Assembly (NCBI GenBank): GCA_934597725.1
Contig: CAKTSK010000001.1
Coordinates: forward strand, 75,057-139,056
DNA from: an uncultured Eubacteriales bacterium
GTDB lineage: Bacteria; Bacillota; Clostridia; Oscillospirales; Oscillospiraceae
DNA: 64,000 bases
Direction: 5' to 3'
Shown here: positions 25,197-33,277 of the stretch, piece by piece
Position numbering within the stretch: the first letter of the stretch is position 1
Layout of the letters: each line of letters begins with the position of its first letter
Notes under the pieces: model-generated
What the model was told of the DNA's origin: nothing
The model's input: the letters and a program-made list of their open reading frames with translations, nothing else
The model's database searches: none
Made by a program: the position numbers and the translations under genes

Positions 25197-25910
25197 TTAG
25201 TGATGTTTGTTGACGATGGTCTCCTGACAGGCGCCGCTGGCCAGATCAGTGAAGCGGACGTAGAGGGAGATCTTGTTGGCCTCGTTCAGGTTGTCCCAGA
25301 GCAGCCGGGCAAATTCCTCCAGGCTCCCCTGGGGGATGGCCACCCGCTCGGGTTCGCCCTGGAAGGTGGGGATGGGGTCCCCGTCGCAGACGTAGGTGTG
25401 CAGGAAATGCCCCACCCCGGCCAGACCCGGGTACTCAAAGGTGTACCGGGCGCAGCCGCTGCCGGCGGCGTCGGCGCTTTTCAGAATGGACATTTTGTAG
25501 CTGCCGTCGGGGCTGAGCAGGCCGGAGATGCGGGGGGTCCAGTTGGGCCCGTCCGGCTCAAAGGCCCGGGTCCGCAGGGCCTGCTCCATGGGCAGTCCCT
25601 TCTCCAAAAAGTCCCGGATGGTGTCGGTCTGGTCGCCGTTGGTGACGATGAGGCCCCGGCCCATCTGGCGCACCGGGTGATAGATGATGAGGCTGGGGTC
25701 GGCCAGCTTGGCCGGGTCGTGGGCTTCCGTGCGGATGCCGTCGGGTTCCTTCACAAAGACCCGGTTGCGGCTGTTCTCGCTGCGGCCCATGATGAAGTAG
25801 GCCGTGACGGCGGTTTTCCCGTCCGGGGTCTGCCCCAGCACGATGCCCCGGCCGGGATAGGTGTTGCCGGCCAGCAGCGCGGCCAGGTCCTGGTTCTCAT
25901 AAATATTCAT
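25197..25910 (-). CDS. purO: IMP cyclohydrolase, PurO type
   Basis: A 237-aa protein of the archaeal-type IMP cyclohydrolase family (COG3363-like), closing FAICAR to IMP. N-terminal YPGRGIVLGQTPDGKTAVTAYFIMGRSENSRNRVF and TNGDQTDTI segments are typical; this fold is unrelated to the PurH cyclohydrolase domain. It lies between purN and the PurH transformylase-only gene, exactly completing the pathway. Its start (ATG 25910) overlaps the purN stop by 4 bp (ATGA), implying coupled translation. Symbol is by family; some databases simply say IMP cyclohydrolase. Confidence 0.88.
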   Translation of the reverse strand: MNIYENQDLAALLAGNTYPGRGIVLGQTPDGKTAVTAYFIMGRSENSRNRVFVKEPDGIRTEAHDPAKLADPSLIIYHPVRQMGRGLIVTNGDQTDTIRDFLEKGLPMEQALRTRAFEPDGPNWTPRISGLLSPDGSYKMSILKSADAAGSGCARYTFEYPGLAGVGHFLHTYVCDGDPIPTFQGEPERVAIPQGSLEEFARLLWDNLNEANKISLYVRFTDLASGACQETIVNKHH

Positions 25911-26521
25911 TGGGCTTTCTCCCTCCCGATCTCTTCTGCGATCTGCTGGGCGGCCTGGGGCAGCAGCTTCCACTCGGCCTGCTCCATCACCCGCCGCTGG
26001 AGGACCTCCGGGGTGTCCCCCGGCAGGACCTCCACCGCCTTCTGGAGGAGGATCTCTCCCCCGTCCGGCACTTCATTGACAAAATGGACGGTGGCGCCGG
26101 TGAGCTTCACCCCATAGGCCAGGGCGGCCTCGTGGACCTTCAGGCCATAGTATCCCTGCCCGCAGAAGGACGGGATCAGGGAGGGGTGGACGTTGAGGAT
26201 GCGCCGGGGCCACCGGCGGGTGAAGTCCTCGCTGAGGATGCTCATAAACCCCGCCAGGATGATCAGTTCCACGCCGTGCTCGGCCAGGGCCTGGGAGATG
26301 GCGGCTTCAAACGCGGCCTGACCGCCCAGCTCCTTCCGGCTGCACACCACCGCAGGGACCCCCGCCTGGGCCGCCCGGGTCAGGGCGTAGGCCTGGGGAT
26401 TGCTGGCCACCACCAGCACGATCTCGCCGGCGTTCAGCGTCCCGGCCGTCTGGGCGTCCAGCAGGGCCTGGAGGTTGGTGCCGCCGCCGGAGACCAGCAC
26501 GGCGATCTTCGTCTTTACCAT
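25907..26521 (-). CDS. purN: phosphoribosylglycinamide formyltransferase
   Basis: A 204-aa folate-dependent GAR transformylase. AVLVSGGGTNLQALLDA (residues 8-24) is the GAR-binding start; ILAGFMSILSEDFTRRWPRRILNVHPSLIPSF (~85-116) contains the catalytic Asn-His region and GATVHFVNEVPDGGEIL the active-site Asp loop. It overlaps purM by 7 bp upstream and the purO gene by 4 bp downstream. Confidence 0.96.
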   Translation of the reverse strand: MVKTKIAVLVSGGGTNLQALLDAQTAGTLNAGEIVLVVASNPQAYALTRAAQAGVPAVVCSRKELGGQAAFEAAISQALAEHGVELIILAGFMSILSEDFTRRWPRRILNVHPSLIPSFCGQGYYGLKVHEAALAYGVKLTGATVHFVNEVPDGGEILLQKAVEVLPGDTPEVLQRRVMEQAEWKLLPQAAQQIAEEIGREKAQ

Positions 26522-27558
26522 AAGAGCACGCCCTCGTCCCCGGCCACGATCTCGCCCAGGACCACGGGGGCCTCTCCGGCAGCCCGGAGGGCGGCCAGGG
26601 CCTGGTCGGCCTCTTCCTTGGCCACCACCACGGTCATGCCGATGCCCATGTTGAAGGTGTTGAACATCTCCCGGCGGGGGACGTTCCCCTTCTCCTGGAT
26701 CAGGTCAAAGATGGGCAGCACAGGCACGTCGGCCTCCCGGATCTTGGCGGTCATGCCCTTGGGCAGGCTGCGGGGGATGTTCTCATAAAAGCCGCCGCCG
26801 GTGATGTGGGAGACGGACTTGATGCGGACCTGGTCCATGAGGGCCAGGATGCTCTTGACATAGATGCGGGTGGGGGCCAGCAGGGTCTCGCCCAGGCTCT
26901 TGCCGCCCAGGGCGTCCACGGGGGCGGTCAGGTCGGCGTGCTCCACGTCCAGCACCTTCCGCACCAGGGAGAAGCCGTTGGAATGGACCCCCGAGGAGGG
27001 CAGGCCCAGGATCACGTCGCCGGGGACGATGGTGGTCTTGTCAAAGATCTTTTCCTTGTCCACCACGCCCACAGAGAAGCCGGCCAGATCATACTCGTCC
27101 ACCGGATAGAATCCGGGCATCTCGGCGGTCTCGCCGCCGATGAGGGCGGCCCCGGACTGGACACAGCCCTCGGCCACGCCGGAGACGATGGCGGCCATCT
27201 TCTCGGGCACGTTCTTGCCGCAGGCGATGTAGTCCAGGAAGAACAGGGGCTTGGCCCCCACGCAGATGATGTCGTTGACGCACATGGCCACGCAGTCGAT
27301 GCCCACCGTGTCATGCTTGTCCAGGAGGAAGGCCAGCTTCAGCTTGGTGCCCACCCCGTCGGTGCCGGAGACCAGCACCGGGCGGGTGATGCCCGTCAGG
27401 TCCAGCTCAAACAGGCCCCCGAAGCCGCCGATGTCAGACAGGGCTCCGGCGGTCATGGTCTTGGCGATGTGGGCCTTCATCAGCTCCACAGCTTTGTAGC
27501 CGGCGGTGATGTCCACCCCGGCGGCGGCGTAACTGTCCGATCTTGATTGCATAGTCAT
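26515..27558 (-). CDS. purM: phosphoribosylformylglycinamidine cyclo-ligase
   Basis: A 347-aa AIR synthetase converting FGAM to AIR with ATP. SDSYAAAGVDITAGYKAVELMK start, VSGTDGVGTKLKLAF (~58), IGGETAEMPGFY (~140) and SHITGGGFYENIPR (~240) are family motifs. The first ATG (27558) is 8 nt after AAAGGA; a second in-frame ATG two codons later is possible. Confidence 0.96.
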   Translation of the reverse strand: MTMQSRSDSYAAAGVDITAGYKAVELMKAHIAKTMTAGALSDIGGFGGLFELDLTGITRPVLVSGTDGVGTKLKLAFLLDKHDTVGIDCVAMCVNDIICVGAKPLFFLDYIACGKNVPEKMAAIVSGVAEGCVQSGAALIGGETAEMPGFYPVDEYDLAGFSVGVVDKEKIFDKTTIVPGDVILGLPSSGVHSNGFSLVRKVLDVEHADLTAPVDALGGKSLGETLLAPTRIYVKSILALMDQVRIKSVSHITGGGFYENIPRSLPKGMTAKIREADVPVLPIFDLIQEKGNVPRREMFNTFNMGIGMTVVVAKEEADQALAALRAAGEAPVVLGEIVAGDEGVLLW

Positions 27559-27562
27559 TCCG

Positions 27563-28984
27563 TCATTCCTTTCCAGTCCAGCAATAGGTACATACCTTAC
27601 AGGGTTCCAGGCCGATGGCCTGGATCAGTTTATCCAGCGACTGATACTCCAGAGAGGTGAAGTGGAGCTTTTCGCAGATGGCGTCCCGCAGCCGCTTGCC
27701 CCGCTCGGTGGCGGGGTCGCTGTATTCGTCCAGGTGCTTGTCCCCTTCTTCCCCTTCCAGCTCATACACCGTCCGGCGGGCCAGCAGCTCCATGGGGGAG
27801 CGGCTGGTGGAGAAGTTGAGGAACTTGCAGCCGAACATGATGGGCGGGCAGGCCGAGCGGATGTGGACCTCCTTGGCCCCGTTGGCATAGAGGAACTCCA
27901 CCGTCTCCCGCAGCTGGGTCCCGCGGACGATGCTGTCGTCCACGAACAGCAGCTTTTTGCCCTCGATGAGGTCGTGGACCGGGATCTGCTTCATCTTGGC
28001 CACCTTGTCCCGCTCCTTCTGGTTGCTGGGCATGAAGCTGCGGGGCCAGGTGGGGGTGTATTTGATGAAGGGGCGGGCAAAGGGGATGCCGCTCTCATTG
28101 GAGTAGCCGATGGCGTGGGGGGTGCCGGAGTCCGGCACGCCGCTGACGTAGTCGATGTCCTGGGCCACGCCGTTGGCCTTGTCGGTCTGGGCCAGCAGCT
28201 CGCCGTTGCGGTTGCGCATAACCTCCACGTTGACCCCCTCGTAGTTGGAGTTGGGGTAGCCGTAATAGGTCCACAGGAAGGCGCACACCTTCATCTCCTC
28301 CAGGGGGGGCATGAGGGTCTCCCAGCCCTGCTCGGTGATCTTCACCACTTCCCCGGGGCCAAGCTCGTAGGCGTCGTGGTAGCCCATTTTCTGATAGGCA
28401 AAGGACTCGAAGGCCACGCAGCAGCCCTCCTCGTCCTGGCCGATGTGGACGGGCAGACGACCCATCTTGTCCCGGCCGGCATAGAGGCAGTGGGGGGTCA
28501 TGATGAGCACCGACACGGTCCCCTCCACCATCTCCTGGGCATAGCGGATGCCCTCGGCGATGGTCCGCCGCTGGCTGATGAGGGTGGCCACCAGCTCGTT
28601 GGAGTTCACCCGGCCGCCGCTCATGGCCTCGAAGTGGCCGTCGGCGTCGTCCAGCAGGCGCTGGATGAGCTGGTCCTCGTTCTGGATCACGCCCACCACG
28701 CAGATGGCGTAGGTGCCGTGGATGGAGCGCACCAGCAGGGGCTGGGGGTCGGTGTCGCTGATGCTGCCGATGCACAGCTTGCCCACCATCTCCCCCACCG
28801 TCCCGTCGAACTTGGTGCGGAAGGGGGCGTTTTCAATGTTGTGGATCTCCCGCTGGAAGCCCAGCTCGGGGTCCCAGGCGGCCATGCCGCCCCGGCGGGT
28901 GCCCAGGTGGGAGTGGTAGTCGGTGCCAAAGTAGACATCCAGCACCACATCGCGGGTAGAAATGGCGCCGCAGAAACCACCCAT
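27563..28984 (-). CDS. purF: amidophosphoribosyltransferase
   Basis: A 473-aa first-committed enzyme of purine synthesis (PRPP and glutamine to phosphoribosylamine). An N-terminal Ntn-hydrolase glutaminase with Cys5 (MGGFCGAIS), which would need removal of four residues, HLGTRRGGMA and SNELVATL; then a phosphoribosyltransferase with LLFVDDSIVRGTQL (~345) binding PRPP. The C-terminal CKVCTYC and other Cys residues resemble the [4Fe-4S] ligands of Bacillus-type PurF, so an oxygen-sensitive cluster is likely. The glutaminase nucleophile context (CGAIS) is slightly divergent. Confidence 0.95.
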   Translation of the reverse strand: MGGFCGAISTRDVVLDVYFGTDYHSHLGTRRGGMAAWDPELGFQREIHNIENAPFRTKFDGTVGEMVGKLCIGSISDTDPQPLLVRSIHGTYAICVVGVIQNEDQLIQRLLDDADGHFEAMSGGRVNSNELVATLISQRRTIAEGIRYAQEMVEGTVSVLIMTPHCLYAGRDKMGRLPVHIGQDEEGCCVAFESFAYQKMGYHDAYELGPGEVVKITEQGWETLMPPLEEMKVCAFLWTYYGYPNSNYEGVNVEVMRNRNGELLAQTDKANGVAQDIDYVSGVPDSGTPHAIGYSNESGIPFARPFIKYTPTWPRSFMPSNQKERDKVAKMKQIPVHDLIEGKKLLFVDDSIVRGTQLRETVEFLYANGAKEVHIRSACPPIMFGCKFLNFSTSRSPMELLARRTVYELEGEEGDKHLDEYSDPATERGKRLRDAICEKLHFTSLEYQSLDKLIQAIGLEPCKVCTYCWTGKE

Positions 28985-28987
28985 GGC

Positions 28988-29503
28988 TCAGGCCTCCTTT
29001 CCGTCGGCGGGGGCGTTGAACTCCGCCTCTACGCCGGCGTTCTTTTCCAGCACCTTTCTGGACTCTGCCGCCCGGGCCCGGCGCAGCTTCTCGGCCAGCT
29101 CCTGGTCGGAGACCGCCAGGATCTCCACCGCCAGCAGGGCGGCGTTGGCGGCTCCGTCGATGGCCACCGTGGCCACCGGGATGCCCGTGGGCATCTGCAC
29201 CGTGGACAGCAGGGCGTCCAGCCCGTCCAGGGTGGAGGACTTGACGGGAATGCCGATCACCGGCAGGGTGGTGTTGGCAGCCAGGGCGCCGGCCAGATGG
29301 GCGGCCTTGCCGGCGGCGGCGATGATGACGCCGAAGCCCTTTTCCTGGGCGGTGCGGGAGAAGGTCCCAGCCTGCTCGGGGGTGCGGTGGGCGGAATAGA
29401 CGTGGACCTCGTAAGGCACCCCGTACTCCTTGAGCTTGTCAATGGCTTTCTCTACGACGGGCAGGTCGCTGTCGCTGCCCATGATGACGCCTACTTTTTT
29501 CAT
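28988..29503 (-). CDS. purE: N5-carboxyaminoimidazole ribonucleotide mutase
   Basis: A 171-aa PurE, moving a carboxyl from N5 to C4 of the ring (or carboxylating AIR directly). VGVIMGSDSDLPVVEKA (residues 4-20), VYSAHRTPEQ with the catalytic His (~45), IAAAGKAAHLAG and PVIGIPVKSSTLDGLDALLSTVQMPTGIPVATVAID are diagnostic. ATG 29503 is chosen over ATG 29512 because GAGAGGATG is correctly spaced for it. First gene of the purine operon, behind the ZTP riboswitch. No purK is in the window. Confidence 0.95.
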   Translation of the reverse strand: MKKVGVIMGSDSDLPVVEKAIDKLKEYGVPYEVHVYSAHRTPEQAGTFSRTAQEKGFGVIIAAAGKAAHLAGALAANTTLPVIGIPVKSSTLDGLDALLSTVQMPTGIPVATVAIDGAANAALLAVEILAVSDQELAEKLRRARAAESRKVLEKNAGVEAEFNAPADGKEA

Positions 29504-29559
29504 TGAAACCATCCTCTCTGATCCTGTGCGGTGCACGCGCTTGGTATGTTTGCCAACGA

Positions 29560-29675
29560 GAAAAGGCAGTCCAATTCCCTTCTTGTGAAAATCGAACTGC
29601 CCAGACGGTCGGCCACGACGATCCTTTTTGCTCCCTGTGGTGGGTCCACTTCCGTCAGTCACAAAAAGTCCTTCA
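29560..29675 (-). promoter_or_regulatory. ZTP (pfl) riboswitch with transcription terminator
   Basis: Minus-strand leader of purE. The P1 stem is CTTTTT (about 29668-29663) with AAAAAG (29629-29624); inside it lie GTGACTGACGG, GTGGA/CCAC and AGGGAGC, and 3' of it GCCGACCGTCTGGGCA, all matching the ZTP/pfl consensus (GACUGGCG, GGGAGC, CCGCCUGGGC). The last segment (GGCAGTTC) also pairs with GGACTGCC (about 29572-29565) followed by T4, an intrinsic terminator. Ligand (ZMP/ZTP) binding would prevent termination and turn on purine genes. Confidence 0.9.
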
Positions 29676-29700
29676 GTTTTCTATGTGTTGATCACGTTCA

Positions 29701-29729
29701 ATTATACTATACCCGCTCCTGTTTCGCAA
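29701..29729 (-). promoter_or_regulatory. promoter of the purine operon
   Basis: On the minus strand TTGCGA (29729-29724), 17-bp spacer, TATAAT (29706-29701). Start of transcription predicted near 29694, just before the ZTP riboswitch. Confidence 0.85.
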
Positions 29730-29771
29730 GCGATAGCGCAAGGTTTTCTTTTTTTCTCCCTCCGCTCCAGA

Positions 29772-29808
29772 AGAAAAAACGCCCGTGGGACGACCGGTCC
29801 CACGGGCG
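29772..29808 (-). terminator. terminator of the third AGCS symporter gene
   Basis: GCCCGTGGGAC, loop CGGTC, GTCCCACGGGC followed by a T6 run on the minus strand. Confidence 0.88.
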
Positions 29809-29815
29809 GCAGACA

Positions 29816-31219
29816 TTACTGCTTGCTTTCCAGCGTTTTTTCTTTGCTGAAGTATTCCTTGGTCGCCTTGACCACCACGCCGGACAGGGCTGCCAGGGCG
29901 ATGAGGTTGGGCAGAGCCATGAGGCCGTTGAGGGTGTCGGCGATGGCCCACACCAGATCCAGCTTCACGGTCGCGCCCACCACGATCATGGCGATGTAGA
30001 TGATCTGATAGGGCTTGATGGCCTTCGAGCCGAAGAGGAACTCACAGCACCGGGCGCCGTACAGCGCCCAGCCCAGGATGGTGGAGAAGGCAAACAGGGC
30101 CAGGCACAGGGCGATGATGATGGAGCCGCCCTTCTGGGTGAACAGCGTACCCAGCGACGCAGAGACCAGGGAGGTCTCGCCCATGACGCCGTAGTTGAGG
30201 TCGATGCCGGAGACCAGCAGGGTCAGGCCGGTGAGGGTGCAGATGACGATGGTGTCCATAAAGACCTCAAAGATGCCGTACAGGGCCTGACGCACCGGCT
30301 CCCGCTCGGAGGTGGTGGCGTGGGCCATGGGGGCCGTACCCAGGCCGGCCTCGTTGGAGAAGATGCCCCGCTTCATGCCCCAGGTGACCACCATGATCAT
30401 GGAGCCCACCGCACCGCCGGTGATGCCGCTGGGCGTGAAGGCCCCCACAAAGATGTCATGGAAGACGGCGGGCAGGTGCTGGGCGTTGTAGACGATGACG
30501 GCCAGACAGGCCAGGATATACACCATTGCCATGACAGGGACCAGCTTCTCGGTGACCGCGCCCAGGCGCTTGACCCCGCCGAAGAGGACCACGGCGGCCA
30601 GGACGGCCAGGACGATACCCAGCACCAGGTTCAGGGTCGCCTGCCCGCTGAAGGTGGGGTTGAAGGCCAGGACCACGGTGTTGATGGAGCTGACGATGTT
30701 GCCGGCCTGGATGGCGTTGCCGGTGCCCAGGGCAGCCAGGGCGGCAAAGACGCAGAAGACCGCACCCAGCCACTTCCAGTTCTTGCCCAGGCCGTTCTTG
30801 ATGTAGTACATGGGGCCGCCCACCCAGTCGCCGTACTGGTTCCGCTCCCGGAACTTGACGGCCAGCAGCACCTCGGAATACTTGGTGGCCATGCCGATGA
30901 GGGCCGTGATCCACAGCCACAGCAGGGTGCCGGGGCCGCCCAGGGTCACTGCCGTGGTGATGCCGGCGATGTTGCCGGTGCCCACGGTGCCGGCCAGGGC
31001 GGTGGAGACCGCCTGGAAGGGCGTGATCTCGCCGTCTCCGGCCTCCCGCTTCTGAAAAATCTTGCCGATGGTGTTCTTCAGCGCATAGCCAAATTTACGG
31101 AACTGCAACCCCTTATTGCGTACCGTCATCAGGATGCCCACGCCAATGAGCATGATCAGCATGGGTGGTCCCCACACCACATTGTTGATGGCTTGGTTGA
31201 TCTGCTGAATCAATTCCAT
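29816..31219 (-). CDS. alanine/glycine:cation symporter, copy 3
   Basis: A 467-aa AGCS-family membrane protein importing alanine or glycine with Na+ (or H+). About ten to eleven hydrophobic helices; the AGCS signatures are ALAGTVGTGNIAGITTAVTLGG (~75-96), LGWALYGARCCEFLFG (~385) and GLGTAPMAHATTS (~295). It ends with a KEYFSKEK tail. Own promoter (31321-31350) and terminator. Closely similar to the next two genes, indicating tandem duplication. No riboswitch in its leader. Confidence 0.92.
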   Translation of the reverse strand: MELIQQINQAINNVVWGPPMLIMLIGVGILMTVRNKGLQFRKFGYALKNTIGKIFQKREAGDGEITPFQAVSTALAGTVGTGNIAGITTAVTLGGPGTLLWLWITALIGMATKYSEVLLAVKFRERNQYGDWVGGPMYYIKNGLGKNWKWLGAVFCVFAALAALGTGNAIQAGNIVSSINTVVLAFNPTFSGQATLNLVLGIVLAVLAAVVLFGGVKRLGAVTEKLVPVMAMVYILACLAVIVYNAQHLPAVFHDIFVGAFTPSGITGGAVGSMIMVVTWGMKRGIFSNEAGLGTAPMAHATTSEREPVRQALYGIFEVFMDTIVICTLTGLTLLVSGIDLNYGVMGETSLVSASLGTLFTQKGGSIIIALCLALFAFSTILGWALYGARCCEFLFGSKAIKPYQIIYIAMIVVGATVKLDLVWAIADTLNGLMALPNLIALAALSGVVVKATKEYFSKEKTLESKQ

Positions 31220-31320
31220 ACCGTTCTCCCTTCAATTCTCGTTGATCTTTCGACAGACGGGCTGAAAAATCCCCTTAATTTTGCAACTCAATGCCGTCCA
31301 TCCGTCGTTTTCCATCAAAG

Positions 31321-31350
31321 ATTATACTACACTTCACACTTTCTTCACAA
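31321..31350 (-). promoter_or_regulatory. promoter of AGCS copy 3
   Basis: On the minus strand TTGTGA (31350-31345), 18-bp spacer, TATAAT (31326-31321). The remaining 100-nt leader shows no glycine-aptamer motifs. Confidence 0.7.
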
Positions 31351-31468
31351 TCTACAAAGTGTCATTTTTTTCACCGTTTCCCCTACATCGTCTGTATAGG
31401 ATTGCAAAATCCGTCTCGCTCTCCCCCTGTTTTTTCCAGCTTCGCCGGTCTCTGACCTCCCCCGCCAG

Positions 31469-31509
31469 CCAAAAAAGCACCGCGGGAGACCAGCTCCTGC
31501 GGTGCTTGT
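31469..31509 (-). terminator. terminator of AGCS copy 2
   Basis: AAGCACCGCAGGAG, loop, CTCCCGCGGTGCTT then T4 on the minus strand, with one mismatch in the stem. Confidence 0.85.
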
Positions 31510-31531
31510 TCCCCTGCGGGAGGGGATGAAC

Positions 31532-32932
31532 TCAGCCTTTGTCGGCCAAGCCGGATTCTTTTTTGAAATATTCCTTGCTGGTCTTCACCACCACGCCGGA
31601 CAGGGCCGCCAGGGCGATGAGGTTGGGCAGGGCCATGAGGCCGTTGAGGGTATCGGCGATGGACCACACCAGATCCAGCTCCACCGTGGCGCCCACCACC
31701 GTCATGAGCACATAGATGATCCGGTAAGGGGCCACGGCCTTGGGCCCAAGCAGGAACTCACAGCACCGGGACCCGTACAGCGCCCAGCCCAGGATGGTGG
31801 AGAAGGCGAACAGGACCAGACACAGGGCGATGATCACCGCGCCCCCCTGGGGGGTGAAGAGGGTGCCCAGGGCAGAGGAGACCAGCGCCGTCTCTCCCAT
31901 GGTCCCGTAGTGCAGGTCGATGCCGGAGCAGAGCAGGGTCAGGCCGGTGAGGGTGCAGATGATGATGGTGTTGAACACCTCAAAGATCCCGTACAGGGCC
32001 TGGCGCACCGGCTCCCGCTCGGAGGTGGTGGCGTGGGCCATGGGGGCCGTGCCCAGGCCGGCCTCGTTGGAGAAGATGCCCCGCTTGACGCCCCAGCTCA
32101 ACACCAGGAACATGGAGCCCACAGCGCCGCCGGTGACCCCGTTGGGGGAAAAGGCGCCGGCAAAGATATCCCGAAAGACCGCAGGCAGATTGCCGGCGTT
32201 GTAGAGCACCACGGCCAGACAGGTGCCGATGTAGAGCACCGCCATGGCGGGCACCAGCTTTTCCGTCACCGCGCCCAGGCGCTTGACCCCGCCGAAGAGG
32301 ACCACGGCGGCCAGGATGGCCAGCACGATGCCCAGCACCAGCTTCAGGGTCTCCGTGCCCCCGAAGCTCGGGTCGAAGGACAGGACCAGGGTGTTGATGG
32401 CGCCGACGATGTTGCCGGCCTGGATGGCGTTGCCCGTGCCCAGAGCGGCCAGGGCGGCAAAGATGCAGAAGAGCGCGCCCAGCCACTTCCACTTTTTGCC
32501 CAGGCCGTTCTTGATGTAATACATGGGGCCGCCTACCCAGTCGCCCCGCTCATTGCGTTCCCGGAATTTCACCGCCAGCAGCACCTCGGCATACTTGGTG
32601 GCCATGCCGATGAGGGCCGTGATCCACAGCCAGAACAGGGTGCCGGGGCCGCCCAGGGTGACGGCGGTGGTGATGCCGGCGATGCTGCCGGTGCCCAGGG
32701 TGCCGGCCAGGGCGGTGGCCACCGCCTGGAAGGGGGTGATCTCCCCTTCCCCGGCCTCGCTCTTTTTCAGGACCTTGCCCAAGGTGTTGCGCATGGCATA
32801 GCCGAAACGGCGGAATTGCAGGCCGCCGCTGCGCACCGTCATCAGAATGCCCACGCCCAGAAGCAGAATGAGCATGGGCACGCCCCAGACCACCTGATTG
32901 ATGGCCGTGTTGATCTGCTGAACCAGTTCCAT
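31532..32932 (-). CDS. alanine/glycine:cation symporter, copy 2
   Basis: A 466-aa AGCS transporter, near-colinear with copies 1 and 3: LAGTLGTGSIAGITTAVTLGG (Ser replaces the Asn of the other two), GLGTAPMAHATTSEREPVRQ and LGWALYGSRCCEFLLG. The Asn-to-Ser change in the substrate/cation signature might alter specificity. Own promoter (33019-33048) and terminator. Na+-coupled uptake of alanine or glycine is the family function. Confidence 0.92.
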   Translation of the reverse strand: MELVQQINTAINQVVWGVPMLILLLGVGILMTVRSGGLQFRRFGYAMRNTLGKVLKKSEAGEGEITPFQAVATALAGTLGTGSIAGITTAVTLGGPGTLFWLWITALIGMATKYAEVLLAVKFRERNERGDWVGGPMYYIKNGLGKKWKWLGALFCIFAALAALGTGNAIQAGNIVGAINTLVLSFDPSFGGTETLKLVLGIVLAILAAVVLFGGVKRLGAVTEKLVPAMAVLYIGTCLAVVLYNAGNLPAVFRDIFAGAFSPNGVTGGAVGSMFLVLSWGVKRGIFSNEAGLGTAPMAHATTSEREPVRQALYGIFEVFNTIIICTLTGLTLLCSGIDLHYGTMGETALVSSALGTLFTPQGGAVIIALCLVLFAFSTILGWALYGSRCCEFLLGPKAVAPYRIIYVLMTVVGATVELDLVWSIADTLNGLMALPNLIALAALSGVVVKTSKEYFKKESGLADKG

Positions 32933-33018
32933 AACACTCTCCCTTTTCTTCTTCCCCGGCGGCGGACCCGTTCTTTGTCACTTTACACCAAACCGAGGCA
33001 TTTTTTGTTTTCGGAAAT

Positions 33019-33048
33019 AGTATACAGTACCGCCTTTTTCAGAGACAA
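33019..33048 (-). promoter_or_regulatory. promoter of AGCS copy 2
   Basis: On the minus strand TTGTCT (33048-33043), 18-bp spacer, TATACT (33024-33019). The rest of the 345-bp gap holds the terminator at 33201-33243 and no gene. Confidence 0.6.
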
Positions 33049-33200
33049 TACACAAAATGTATCGTTTTCTTCTGTTTTTCGACACTCTGTCTGTGCAGTA
33101 TGTGGTAGTCCGCCCCACAAAGACAGAAACCCTGCAGGCGATCCCGGGTCCGCCGGCAGAGTCTGACGGATTTCTGGCAGCGCTGCGCCGCCCGAAGCAC

Positions 33201-33243
33201 AAAAAAGCTGTGCTGCGGGACGATCTCAGTCCCGCAGCACAGC
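33201..33243 (-). terminator. terminator of AGCS copy 1
   Basis: GCTGTGCTGCGGGA, loop of nine, TCCCGCAGCACAGC: perfect 14-bp stem followed by T6 on the minus strand. Confidence 0.9.
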
Positions 33244-33277
33244 GGAGGAAGGAGGGGGGCACAAGAAACGAGAGGGG

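Noticed and set aside
29504..29700. purE leader as a guanine (purine) riboswitch
   Set aside because: The conserved segments match the ZTP/pfl motif, not the purine aptamer.
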